Assembly (NCBI RefSeq): GCF_012273895.1
Contig: NC_052114.1
Location: forward strand, 2,170,001 to 2,234,000
From: Zerene cesonia
Lineage: Eukaryota; Arthropoda; Insecta; Lepidoptera; Pieridae
Direction of reading: 5' to 3'
DNA: 64,000 bases
Shown in pieces: positions 1 to 11,977 of this stretch. The first letter of the stretch is position 1. Each line of letters starts with the position of its first letter. A model generated the notes under the pieces. The model was not told the DNA's origin. It made no database searches and worked only from the letters and a program-made list of their open reading frames with translations. A program made the translations under genes and the position numbers.

Positions 1-647
1 ATTTGGTAATGCTGGTAAAATAATTGAAATTAATTACCCGTGTGGAAACTTCAAGAAACAAACAATGAAATATTTTAAAAACGCTATTCCGACTTGCGAT
101 AACATCTCATGCTTTTAACCAGTAGGTACTAAAAATGCTAATCATCATATTTCACACTTTTATTTCATTTGTTCGTTTATCAACTTTTCGAAAGATTTAC
201 TAACCATTTCTGCTTTAATTTAATTATCAATGATTTCATTGAATTCTAAATGATCTCATTTATAAAAGAAATGACTGTATATAACGCCTGAAATAATACA
301 TTTCCTCTATTTCGTCCGTCGTTCATTATATTTCATATTTCTTATGAGAGAATAAAGGTTATTTAAATAGAGACCGGGAAAAACGTAAAGAATTCGCGAA
401 ATAAAGGTCATGTCTGATATGTTTTTAGACTGGATACCAAGACGTTTAATGGGTATATTAAACGATTGATTTATGCAAGGTTGACCCCTTGTTCTGTATC
501 TTTGATCAGTTATAGTGTTTCAATGACAAATGCACAATAAAAACTAGTTTGCAAAGAAAGATGTTATGAAAATCAACAACTTATCATCGATTATAGAAAT
601 GTACTACTGTACTGAACTAGGTAGCAGTTTTGAAGTACGATTTTCCT

Positions 648-693
648 ACAATTTCTCACATGTGATCCACATGGATCACATGTGAGAAATTGT
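648..693. repeat. Perfect 22-bp palindromic arms with 2-bp centre
   Basis: The left arm at 648-669 is the exact inverse of the right arm at 672-693; the centre is CA. Each arm contains TCACATGTGATCCA or its inverse. Confidence 0.95.
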
Positions 694-1384
694 TGAACAA
701 ACATTTGTTTTAATTTAAATTTCAACTTATCTCACGCTGAAGTATCGTGACGATTTTCCTACGCAAGAACACAGAATTCATCACAAAGATATCCCTAAAA
801 TCAATCAGTAAAATAAATAATAAATATAGATGCATATATTTGATTAAGAAAATCCATATACTGCCGTTTGCCATATGCATTTGTAACATTAGTATAATAT
901 TTTTTGTTTTCCCGATTTAAAGTCCGATGTATATGTTTATATTATATGTATTAGTATAACAGCAAAAGTAAGACGTAATACTATCGTTGTCAAGTCTACA
1001 GGTCCGTAACAAGCCCTTAATAACAGTCTACCAAGAGCGAGGTCTCTGGGACAAATCCAAGATACAATTTATTGCTTACCTTCGTGAAGGTAAATGCCGT
1101 TTGCCAAATAATAATACGGAATCTGTATACACATCAACAGACCACAAGGCCGCACTTATATCTTTCAGCTCTTTAATCCACAGCGAATATTATAGTTCGC
1201 AAAGATGTCATAAATTGGTAAAGGAGGACAAATTCCTTTAATAATAAATTTTCGTTTTGCACTACGCGAGTTTGTATTTGTAAATGTATGCGTTGGTGTT
1301 TTTTTTCTGGTGTATGTGAAATACAATGAAGCATACATTATCGCAGCGTAGTTCGTTGGTTTTAGTTCGAAATTTGTCAAATTC

Positions 1385-1428
1385 AAATTGTATAAATACT
1401 TATAGTAAGTGTTTATACAATTTGACAA
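1385..1428. repeat. Inverted repeat, AT-rich
   Basis: CAAATTGTATAAATACTTA pairs with TAAGTGTTTATACAATTTG, one mismatch in 19 bp, with a short loop. Confidence 0.85.
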
Positions 1429-1845
1429 ATCTCTCTGTCTGTCTTCTGATCATACTGTCCTAAATTTGGTTACTGAATCAGTTAATGGACATAATGAGTG
1501 ATTTAGAAATAACGGATCCAAAAATCTACCAATGAATTCGACATCGTGAATGAATCGTGTGACACCGTTTACTCAAAAGCAACATATATCATACGAGAAA
1601 GATTCTTTGTGACCTGTGAGAACAGAAAATTCGTATCGAGATTTAAAATTGGTTTTTTTACTGTTCCAAATATTTCTAATACAAACAGTGAAACCCCTAA
1701 TAAATCTGGCTATTTACAAAAATCAAGAATAAATATTTAAATTAGTCAAATTTTAAGTAATTAAATGCGATTACACCTTCTTAAGTGTGTTCCTTATTAG
1801 GCTTCTAAATGAAAAACCAATGTGACTTCTAAATTTAGCATGCTA

Positions 1846-2092
1846 ACTCGCTGAATGATATGACTCTTTCCTAAATTCAGTGACTACTAAATTAAGTCAA
1901 CTTAATTTAGTGTAGTGTAATAAGCACATAAAACAACATACTACGCGTATCGGAGACCCGGACGATGGTGAATGATTTCATACAGATTATGTTGCTTCTT
2001 TGCACTTATTGCGTTTATTACATTACACTAAATTAAGCCGTCTTAATTTAACAGTCACTGAATTTAGGAAAGTGTCATCTTATTCAGCGAGT
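1846..2092. mobile_element. Foldback MITE with long (about 80-bp) inverted repeats
   Basis: The outer ends ACTCGCTGAAT and ATTCAGCGAGT are perfect inverses. The arms continue inward through CTTTCCTAAATTCAGTGACT, TAAATTAAG and ACTTAATTTAGTG words, paired with few mismatches for about 80 bp. About 75-80 bp of unique DNA separates the arms. No coding sequence. Confidence 0.8.
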
Positions 2093-2559
2093 ACGGTAAC
2101 GGTAGTACGTGTATTTTTCTTTACTCCTAATTAAGGCTAACAAAACAATTAATTTCTTACAACTGAGTTTAAGTCATTTGTGAATTTTATCTTACACGCA
2201 AGCACCTTTCTATAGCAATTACAGGGTGTCACGTGCCGCAGAGGTCCCTTTAAATTGGTGCCAATTTCTAATTATGGATATGTGCGATGTGGGTGGCATA
2301 GCTAATTAACAAAAACATTGAACTTGATTTTCATTGCCAAGTCACGTGTGTTTGTATGACCGAACAAAATAAGCACTTATTGTTATTGGAATAAAACTAT
2401 ATTTCATTTGTAAATCAATCATGCTTCCCAAATTAACATGTCAAATGTGACATACCACATCAATCTGGCACGTGGTCAAATTCAATGTGACAGGGTGAAA
2501 GAAAGGATACGTGTTGTGCTTCTTAGGCGAAGTCTGCTCAAAATATGTTATATTAGTAT

Positions 2560-2925
2560 ATAGCGCTTCACCCGTGGTACGTTTAATTCTCTCTTTAAGA
2601 AATCTCTATGTGCCTTTAGAAAAAAGTTAAAATAACAAATCGTTCTAGCCGTTCTCGAGTTTCGCTTAGCAACACATTTGGCATTTCATTTTATATACAA
2701 GTATATACTCAATATTGTTCGAACAAGTTGTATATGAGCAATGTACACATCTAACTATATATATTGTATGTATGCATGGATGTATGGTTTTTTACTCTTT
2801 CACGCAAAAACCGCTTATCTGATCTCTATGAAATCTCGTATAGAGATAGATTATAGTCTGGATTAGCACATAGCTTTTTACCCAGGCACAACGAGAGTGA
2901 CGCCGCGGGTCACAGCTAGTCAGTT
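2560..2925. repeat. Degraded Helitron-like fragments
   Basis: A block beginning GCGCTTCACCCGTGGTACG has a relative at 20195-20345. A second block (2795-2920) contains CTCTTTCACGCAAAAACCGC and ends GGGTCACAGCTAG. Both are partial and diverged. Confidence 0.5.
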
Positions 2926-4897
2926 AAAACATTTTTAATAGACAGTTATCGTTGGACTTCAAATAACTGAATTTACAACTTCTTATATCGTATTATGTTA
3001 TGCTTCTGTGTTGTATTGTGTTATCTATAACTAATATTTCTTCTTTGTCAAGTTAAACAGCTCCATGTAAGAGTTTTATACGTGAATAAAAATCATCTCA
3101 ACAGTAATTTTTCCTCAGCACAGAATGCGAACAAGCAATAACCTCAACAATAGTAAAGAGTCTCTGATAATAATCTGTTCAAAACATTTTATTCCAGGGC
3201 TTGTACAAGTGCTGGAAGATCATTTTACAGGTGTTACTTTGAGAAATTTTGAAAGAATAGAAAAAATTTGATCACGAGGCAGGTTACTTTAATTAGTTTT
3301 AACAACCGCAACTATCTAGCTTCTAATAACAATATTTACGCCATCTATTATCTCGTGGTCTGGATCCGGAATTTTCAAACTCATTCTTCCTCTAATCTTT
3401 TTTCTCTAAAACTTTTCAATTTAACTGTGGGATGAATTATAAAATTAAAATTTACTTATTATTATATTTTTTTGCGAACGTACAGTTCGCAAAAAAATAT
3501 GCTTTAAGATAACGGCTGAATAAGTCTTTTTAAATTTAAAGATAATTCAGATGTCCTAAATTTAATTCAGTCATAAAAAACATCTAAAATGAATAATATG
3601 ATACATGTCCATAAATTTTAATACTTAAATAATGTTCTTGTTAAGAAAAAAACTTATAAAAATCATATCAAATTGGTTATAACCAGGGTAGGCTAATTAA
3701 ATGCAGAAACACATAACTGTTTCGTACGATCTGAAATGTATTTTAATCTCGCTTACACAATCAGGAAGTATTTGCATTGTCAGTCACTCCTACAATGTTT
3801 AGAAGTCTCTGTATAACAGGTCGCGAAACTAATAATATATAAAACTGTTCAAAGCCTCGTATAGTTTAATCCTATTATAAAATGACAGTAGATTTCATTC
3901 AAGAAAATTTATGAATTTATTCATTTTTATCTTTTTTTATTGAATTAGACAAATGTTTGACGACAAATAACTCGAAACAAAGTGATGCCAATTGCGAATA
4001 TATGTATAGATATATTTGAAAAGCATACGTCACAAAGATCTGTAACTGCTATTTACTCCATATTGTTCTTTTCCTTCATAACATCGTATAGAAAATATTT
4101 TAGTAATATATTTCTACCTCGAACGCTGCACGAGTTTTAACACTTGAGCACACGTTATACCTAGGTAGTGCCTTTACCTCAAATCGAAAAACTACCCTGC
4201 ACTTCCAGCCACATATGGTATTGTCGAAGCTATTACTATGCTATAAAGCATTATTAAGTTAGTTTCAGTCTTGTAAATGGCATATCATTAGCCTTTAGTG
4301 AGACGTGTACCTTACTTCGGCGCCAATGTATTTTTGAACGCTCGCTCAATGCCACGGGGCCAACAACATTGCTTCAATGGAATTAGTCATTATTCTTTAC
4401 TCCCTTACTATTTGGTAAGTAATATTTGGATCAAGGCAAAATTCATCAATGAGTTATCGTTACAAGGCTACATTTCTGTAACTCCTGCAAAAAGCCTTTA
4501 TGTAAGAGTGTTTTGATTGGAAAAATCCATGCACATTTCGTATTTATTTATTTATCTGTTGCTATTAAGAATCGTAAATAAAAATGCAAACGTAAAAATC
4601 ATTTCCATTTATTTGGTCCCTTAACATAATATTGCTTACACAAAATTATATAAATTATCTCAATCTTAATAATTAGCACAAAGAATTTACAACGCTTCTG
4701 TTCATAAACGTTACAAAACTCATAATAATTCCTTAATTGCTAAAAGTTTACGAGGCAATCATTCACACTCACTAATGCAGTCGTTCCTCAGTCTTATAAA
4801 TAGCGTGCATAACCCAATTACTCCAAGCATGATTTCAACTTAAGGTTATTACATCAGTGCCTATAACCATAGAATAATTAGCACGGATTGCTTATAG

Positions 4898-7723
4898 CTA
4901 GCTATTTTCAATAGGTCCATACCGCTGTCGGAACCACGTCATCCCACTGTAATCTGGCTCGTATACATCAGGAATTTCTTTGTCAATCGCTTCACAGTAC
5001 ACCATTTTGACGGACGCTTCCCCAAATAGTCTCTCTTCGTATTTTATGAGCTGCTTGAAAAATCCTGTGTTCGGTCGTATTTGTGGCCTGAAAATACCAA
5101 ACATTTTAACATCTCGAAATGAAAGATGCAAAATATGTAAGATCAGCTTTCGTTGTCTATGTCTAGGCTGTTTTTCATCCTTTCATTTGTTCTGATTTGT
5201 TCCTTGATTGTAAACAAACTTTTAAAGTTTCAAATGTATAGATAAAAGTAATGTGTTTTTTGATAAAGGCTTACAAAAATATTATGCATTTGTACCTTGC
5301 GCTTCTCTTCGGAGATAAAATATTATTAAAGATTATAGAATATCTATCTAATTTGTTTATAGTTAATAAGACTAAGTGTAACCAAAATTGCGGTCAACCA
5401 TCCGTTCAGATGCACGGATACTGATGCAAATAGGAATGACTCATCGATTTTCGAACCAATTTACCTAATTTATGAAATTATAATAACTTCCAAATATAAG
5501 TAATGAAATTGGGATACAACTTAAATAATTATGGTGTTCATGAGACCATCATCTTTTTATAATCAGTAAATTTAATGATAGGCGTATGTGAAGTTTAACA
5601 ACTCGTGTCACATGCGATCCTTACCTTCTTCGTTTCATGTGATGGTAAGCGTCTCTCAGGGTCATTTTGTGCCATTTCACCAGGTACGCCAAGCAAAGGG
5701 TGACTGAGCGGGACACTCCAGCGACACAATGCACTAGAACCTGTTCATTTCTTGCAACTACCTGAAACAAAAATTCATCATTATTAAACTAACATCTTAT
5801 ATATAAAATTCTCGTGTCACAGTTTTCGTTGCCATACTCCTCCGAAACGGCTTGACCGATTTTGATGAAATTTTTTGTGCTTATCGGGTATCTATGAGAA
5901 TCGGCCAACATCTATTTTTCATCCCCCTAAATGATCAGAGTAAGGCAGAACAGCGTTTGCCGGGTGCAGCTAGTATTATATATTATTTATTTGTTTACTT
6001 TAGGAAGACAGATATTTATTGAAAATATTTCTGAAGTTTAGCCATTAGTTACTGTCTAAGGAGACTTTCTTTGAAATATGAACAATAACGTTAAGCTTAT
6101 AACTTCTATTAAACCTGATAGGTATAGATTTATTATCATAAATGACATCTTATGAAAAATCACTCACTTCATGTATTAAGTCTGCGACGCTTTCCATATA
6201 AGGATGCATATCTGAATTAGGTGTATCTAGGAGTGGTACATAATGTCTGGGAACATAGTCTTCTGGTGGCGGTGGAAGTTCTGGCGCAGCATTAACCACT
6301 AGACCTGGTCGTAACGCCTTGACAGCTCCGGGCAAAGCATGGGCACCACATATGTATACCGAGTCGATCACGCGGGAAACTCCCAATGGGCAACCTCTGT
6401 AGACAATAAATATAATTTAGTTCAAGAGTTAAAAGAACATATAAATTCGTCGTCGTGTATTTAACTATCATTAAACTATTACATGTTTCTATTGAAAGAC
6501 TTGCCGACTATTATTTATGAAACTTTATTAATTTGCCAGCAAATATGAGTTATAAATTCGTAAACAAATCATCATACATCAAGCGGATTATCGGTTACAT
6601 CGTTAGATTACAATAATACTCAAACGATCGTTCTAAGCTCCACGTTTAGTCCTCATACAAGATTGTCACATTAATTTGATCTCGTACCAATTTATCTGTT
6701 TAATGGGATTCACAATGGCCGGTCACCGACACATGTAATCCTCCCTATATTAATGTTTCGATGTTTATTTTTTTTTTTTAATACAATACAGATGAGTTTT
6801 TTAATCTATTCGATCACCACGGCCCATGAACATTCCTAGAGGCAGTGCCTATGCGAATACGCTGCCCATTATTAGGAGTTAAGAGATAAGAAAAGGATTG
6901 AAGATTGAAAAGAAGGAATTGACTTTCATCAATAGTTTTATCAATAAATCACAATTATTTTTAACGCGACTGCTGTAACGTTATACATATTGCATTGTCA
7001 TATTTCTGTTAAAATTTAAATGAATTAAAACATTCCATTATCGGTACTATGAAAAACATCAACAATGCGTAAACAGCGCATACCACGCGGTTGTATCATT
7101 TTGGAGTAAAGCCAAAATCGGCTGACCTAACGAACTTGCTTATATACAACTCATTTTATGAAATTTTTGCAGATAACCTTATTGGTAATTTTGTTTGTAT
7201 ATATAATATAATCTTATATTTATTGTTACTTGAGTAAATCACAATGTTCTATCAATAATTCCAATTATAACAATGAAAATCATAATATTTAATTGTTTTT
7301 TTTTTTTATTCTGATTTCTCGGCCCCTCTATACATTAATTCGTAATAATTGTTTATTTTTCATTTATTTAATGTATAGTGGACAATTCTGCCAATGAATT
7401 AAAATTACTTTTATGTTATCTCTTAATGCTATTATGTAAAAGTTTTAAATTAACATTCCTTTACAAAAAACATTTTAGTCTTTATTATTTCAGAGAAATC
7501 TAGTATTTAGACAATGCACCTGTTGTCAATTATTTGCGAAAAGAGTCTTAATTTTCGATTTCATTGTGATACAAATTTTTTGTTCATTTTCTTTAATATT
7601 TTATATCCTGGGCCCTCACCTGTTTAATTCTTCCCTTATTGATTTCGGAACTTCAACGTCTACGGTAGGTTCTCTCTCATTCCCCACACTAACAACTTTA
7701 TCTTCCACCGTAAGCACCTTCAT
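4898..7723 (-). CDS. DUSP14-like dual-specificity protein phosphatase, 4 exons, 219 aa
   Basis: Exons on the minus strand: 7723-7620, 6396-6168, 5761-5625 and 5087-4898, joined by GT-AG introns in phases 2, 0 and 2 into one open frame of 660 nt. The start is the first ATG of an open exon that splices in frame. The protein has a short N-terminal extension (1-40), the strand-helix start VIDSVYICGAHAL (44-56), a general-acid Asp at about 92 (PLLDTP), and the signature HCVAGVSRS (122-130) with catalytic Cys123 and Arg129. It then has RRPQIRPNTGFFKQLIKYE and a tail with SVKMV and IPDVYE, both hallmarks of the DUSP14/18/21 atypical group. There is no rhodanese-like MAPK-binding domain, as expected for an atypical DUSP. 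The family removes phosphate from Tyr and Ser/Thr of MAPK-pathway kinases in the cytosol. The exact orthologue is inferred. It lies tandem, on the same strand, with the P450 at 10049-11918; no functional link is implied. Confidence 0.92.
5797..5972 (+). mobile_element. Helitron-like tail, second family
   Basis: It contains TATATAAAATTCTCGTGTCA, CTTGACCGATTTTGATGAAA and the end GCCGGGTGCAGCTAG before TA. The organisation matches other CTAG-ending lepidopteran elements. It lies in DUSP intron 2, starting about 35 bp from the exon 3 acceptor. Confidence 0.7.
6768..6960 (-). mobile_element. Poly(A) retroelement fragment, family R, old
   Basis: T11 is followed by a diverged head with CACCACGGCCCATGAACATT and GCCTATGCGAATACGCTGCC. 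It lies in DUSP intron 1. Confidence 0.55.
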
Positions 7724-8365
7724 CGCGGTGTTCAAACTGATCTAATTTATTGTTCTTACTTATTTCACACAATTTTCACCATCCACGATCGAGTCTCTCA
7801 CTACGTATCGTGTTATAAACAACGCTTTTCGAATTGTTCGACACGTGCGTACGCGCCGACGTATAAACGCGTACTGCCAACCGGCTGCCTGAATTCTGAA
7901 GCAAGAATATGAGCACCTGTAAATCTCGAATGCTTGTAATATCCGGCATTCCAGGTTTATTCTTGTGCTACGGTGACTCTTGTTTGTTTACTTTGCCCTT
8001 TATTGACTTTGTCGCTGATTTTAGTTGTATGGGTCTCATTTCATAATTCATAAGCTTTGATAAAATTTAAATTTTACAATTTTTGCATATTTACCTACCT
8101 AATATAATGCTGTGCATTGTGCTTTGAAATCGACGCCCTTCAAAACGAATTAGGATAGAGAAACTTGTACTATGTTTTTTTTTGTTTGTTTCTCGATAAC
8201 TCGACTTCGTTCGCGTGAACTTTGGACGTGTACAGATGGAGTAATGTAACTTAGATATAAACATTCTCTAATTTCGCAGCGGAGACCGAGAGTACACTGA
8301 ACCAACAATTATACTGCAAATAACTTCTACGAAATTTCTCATAATTATTAGCCCATATTTGACAT

Positions 8366-8685
8366 ACATAGACATAGACATACATTTATTCACACTCAAA
8401 TACATATTTGTTTCCATTGTTGGGACGTCCCTCCTGTGAGGGTTCAGGCCATAATTAATTATGACCACCACGCTGGCCAAGTGTGTGTTGGCAGATGGCA
8501 CATGTCCTCGGACTTTTAATTCTCGGACATGCCAATTTCCTCATGATGTCATCCGTCACCGTTTCGAGCAGAAGCAATGTTATCCACATGTGCAAATAAA
8601 TTGAAAAATAAATTTATTTCCTAAAGACTTATCGGTTTCAAATCCAAGGTCCTCACCACTGAGCCACTGTTTAGAAAAAGAAATC
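8366..8685 (-). mobile_element. tRNA-headed SINE, lepidopteran HaSE-like
   Basis: The minus-strand head (about 8685-8640) reads CAGTGGCTCAGTGGTGAGGA, a good Pol III A box, followed by GGATTTGAAACC as a worn B box. Further down is GGCCAGCGTGGTGGTCATAA and GGCCTGAACCCTCACAGG, the known body of lepidopteran SINEs. Assignment to a named family is from memory of its type only. Confidence 0.75.
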
Positions 8686-9017
8686 TCTATATAAACCGTA
8701 TTTGAAGTTTTTCCTCCAGGAACCAATATATATTGGTATCGCTGACCCTTCAAAAAGCAACATTAAATTGACCATCCCGTCGAAGAGGAATTGTTAAGGA
8801 TGTATAGAATGCATTGTATGAACAGTCTGATAAAGCGTTGATGATAAAATGGGTTGCCTTACCGGGTAGGTTATAATGTCACGAACATGAATAGAAAAGG
8901 CAATTAAAGAAGATAAATGGTAATTTTAGTGTTATCAAAATTTCGATGATATACCGTCATCATCGAAAATCAGCCATTAACTGTTGTAAACGCCTTCACC
9001 GCGTGGAGGTCCTAGAT

Positions 9018-9368
9018 TTTTTTTTTTTATGTCACAGTCGGCAATGGAGCTGGTGGGACGCCTGATGGTAAACGCTACCACCGCCCATGAACATTTGTAC
9101 AGGCGTAAAGTCGATTACAGACCCTACGCCTCTGCAAATGGATTGCCGACTTTAAATTGGGAAGGGATTAAGAAAGGATTGGCGAGAGGAATAAAGGAAA
9201 GGACTGGAAAGGGGATGGAAAAGGATATGGGCCTCCGGCTCCCCCACTCACCGAACGAAACACAGCAGAATGCTATTTCACGCCGGTCTTTTGTGGGGGT
9301 GTGGTACTTCCCCGGTGCGAGCTGGCCCAATTCGTGCCGAAGCGTGCTCGACTACCACATATAAAAGA
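9018..9368 (-). mobile_element. Poly(A) retroelement 3' end, family R
   Basis: Read on the minus strand, it ends GGCGTCCCACCAGCTCCATT then CGACTGTGACAT and a run of A. The plus strand shows CACGCCGGTCTTTTGTGGGG and GGGCCTCCGGCTCCCCCACT. At least six relatives lie in this window. Open frames on both strands here belong to the repeat, not to a gene. Confidence 0.75.
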
Positions 9369-10048
9369 TTTGATTTGATTTTCATTGACAGATTGAGAGA
9401 CACACTTTTTTTTTGCTGTATTATAATATATGTACACTATATTAGCAGATTTATATTGTACGTGTGTATAGTAAGACTATTGAAGTTTAGCGAAATCGAT
9501 TTTATTTTATATGGTAAAATCAGTACGTATATACTTTATTTTTGATCTCGCAGCTGATGTATATAAATTAGTGCTTATATAATTTTAACAGTCTTTCATC
9601 GGCTTAGCTAAGTCTAAACCTCATTGGCTTTTCGTTGGTCTATTCAAGCGGTATTTGAATAATATTTTCGACGAAGCTCACATATTTGGTAATCTTGTAA
9701 AGTTCAGAAAAAAATCGACTACCAAGTAATGGCTTTCACTGATTGATGAATAACCATTAAGTACATCGTAATGAACGAATAGTTTTCATCGTATATAAAA
9801 TAGACTCAATTTTGGTAACTATGCTATAAAATTAAACTAACTATAAAAATAATTGTCTGTGGCCTTAAAACAGCAGCTCTATAAAACTACAAACAGAGAG
9901 TTGCAATTATATTCCTGTAGGCGATATTAATTCCATATAATTTCCGATTGAAATCGCTGATAATAATCACTTTGTTAAATCTTATTTATACTTATTGATT
10001 AAATAATGAAAGGTAAATAACGAATGATCAGTAAAATTTTGTGTAATT

Positions 10049-11918
10049 TTATTTTTTTCTCAAACTGAACTTAAGAGGAATTTTTCCTTTCACTCCTTGT
10101 ACGATGTTGATCCAAGGATCAATTGGTAATACCCGTGGTGTGTCTACTGTTGGCTCAACGGTGAATTTTTGAAGGATTGCTGCGATACCCGCTAAAGATT
10201 GCATCTGTCCCAGGCGAGCACCTGAAACAACCAGACAGCTACGTCATTATAGTGCTTCTATTTGATTTATAAGAATTTTATAACTCGAGTTTGTATAACT
10301 ATCACTCAATTGCTTTATTTAATGGAATCTTTATACATATCAAAATATACATTTTCGAAGTTCAATCTAAGGATATAATTTATGAAATGGTTTCGTTATA
10401 ATTTATTTGATAAGTAACATTCACATTAATTAGCTACGTGTAATTAAAAAAAACAATAGACTCAAATCAATGAGGTTATTTTGAAAAGAATAATTTGAAA
10501 GATTTTAATTGACTGAAAATAATGTATATTTAGTCTTAATATGATAGTTCTAATAAAAAACTAAGGATTATCTCACCTAAACAAGCTCGGGGTCCATCAC
10601 CGAAAGCCAAAAAGGCAGTGCTATTGATCGACCCAGGAGAAAACCTTCTAGGTTTGAATTCGTTTGGGTTTTCGAAATGATACTCATCGAGTTGTATAGC
10701 TTGTATAGGTATGTAAACTAAAGTCCCAGGTTCTATCGTAAACCCTAATGATGGATGCGTGTAGCGTTTACAACAAATCCTTTGAGTAACACCAGCTGAA
10801 GATAGTATTCTTATAGATTCTTTAAAACACATTTGAAGGAATATCATTTCATTCACTGCGTCGTAACATAACTTTCCATATTTTAATAAAACTTCATCAA
10901 TCTCTTTCTGTACTTCCAGTTGTATTTCGGGGTGGAATGCTATTTGATGTAAAGTTACGGCTGAAGAAAACGAGGATGTTTCGTAGCCAGCTGCATAGAA
11001 CAGAAACACGTTGGAGACACAGATATTGAAATCCATTTTAAGCTCTACCGTCTTTGAAGTACCATTATCATTCTTGTGTTCAATAGAATCTCCCATTATT
11101 TTCCCTTTTGCAGACAGAGCCAAAAGAATATCAATAAAATCATTACGGTCTGTAGGCTTGCAATTTCTCTGTTCAAATCCTGTTTTCACAATACTTGCGA
11201 TTAAATTGTAACCTTGTAAATTAGGCATTAGTTTGCGTAGCTGAGGAAATATTGATACAACACCATACAAAATTAACTCCTTCAGCTTTATTTCAAAAAC
11301 TTTTTTACCCTCGGTTCTAAATATTGATTTGTTATTATTAATCGTGTCAGTGTCTAAGCCAAAACCACAGGAAATTATAGCGTCCGTCGTGAAACACGAG
11401 AACAGTTCACGGACGTCAAAAACTTCATTATCTTGCACTCTTTTCTCAACCATCAATTGCAATCTTTCAGTACAAGTGGTTATTAAAGGAAACATTTTCT
11501 TTAATTTGGATGAGGTAAAAGCAGGGCTTAAACGCTTGCGTAATAGATACCATGTATCTCCATCGGCGTGAAACACGTTTTTCGCAAGAGGATCATCTTG
11601 TCTATTTGATCCTGTACCGCGTGCGTAGAAGTAAGTGAAATCTTTATTTAGGATATCTTTAACTAATTGCAAGTCACGAAGTATAAGTTGTGGGGTATTA
11701 CCTCTATAGTAACCGACGACTTTTTCTCCAGGATATTTGTAGTAAAGTTCTGATAGGACTTCCGTCTTGCTCTTTACACCAAAACAATTTTTAAAGTGAT
11801 TGCCGAACAAAGGTATGGGAGTATCGTGTTTTACATTCATTTTTTTCCAGTATTTATGATTCCAAGTAGAATATAAATAAAATAAAACTATGAAAAATAG
11901 ACTCCATAGCAGAAACAT
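10049..11918 (-). CDS. Cytochrome P450, CYP3-clan (CYP6-like), 504 aa
   Basis: Exons 11918-10577 and 10221-10049 join across a 355-bp phase-1 intron. The protein is a microsomal P450 monooxygenase with an N-terminal membrane anchor (about 1-17), a Pro-rich hinge ending in PLFGN, the C-helix WYLLR (123-127), I-helix AGYETS (310-315), K-helix ExxR (E367-R370), a PRRF box (423-426) and the haem loop FGDGPRACLG (439-448) with axial Cys446. An upstream in-frame ATG at 11969 would add 17 residues. I chose 11918 because it aligns exactly with the start of the divergent paralogue at 15663 and gives a normal anchor. The usual PERF is PRRF here, and the stretch after ExxR lacks the usual proline; Arg and Phe of the box remain, so activity is plausible. 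Lepidopteran CYP3-clan enzymes oxidise plant toxins and insecticides, but the substrate is unknown. The exact subfamily is not assigned. Confidence 0.93.
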
Positions 11919-11927
11919 AATGCAATG

Positions 11928-11977
11928 AATTCCTACTTGAATTAGAAACGAGTAATGGTATCTAATCAAGTAGGAAT
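11928..11977. repeat. Hairpin in the 5' leader of the minus-strand P450
   Basis: ATTCCTACTTGAATTAG and CTAATCAAGTAGGAAT are inverse with one extra base, with a loop of about 17 bp. It starts 10 bp upstream of the chosen start codon and covers the alternative upstream ATG at 11969. Confidence 0.75.

Larger units (their letters stand above)
1..4897. other. Intergenic, downstream of the DUSP gene
   Basis: AT-rich, without a supportable gene. It holds the palindrome at 648, the inverted repeat at 1385, the foldback element at 1846-2092, Helitron-like remnants at 2560-2925 and a 15-bp inverted repeat at 3465-3499. Confidence 0.8.
7724..10048. other. Intergenic between the DUSP start and the P450 stop
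   Basis: The first 200 bp contain the presumed DUSP promoter (CpG words such as GACACGTGCGTACGCGCCGA near 7839). The rest is AT-rich, with a SINE at 8366-8685 and a family R retroelement at 9018-9368. Confidence 0.75.

Noticed and set aside
987..1241. 84-codon open frame containing LITVYQERGLWDKSK, faintly like the start of a MADF domain
   Set aside because: The likeness stops after about 15 residues, there is no ATG at its apparent start (TTG), and no partner exon or conserved tail is seen.
9029..9364. 111-codon frame
   Set aside because: It lies wholly in a family R retroelement, related to copies at 22741 and 32255 where the frame is not kept.
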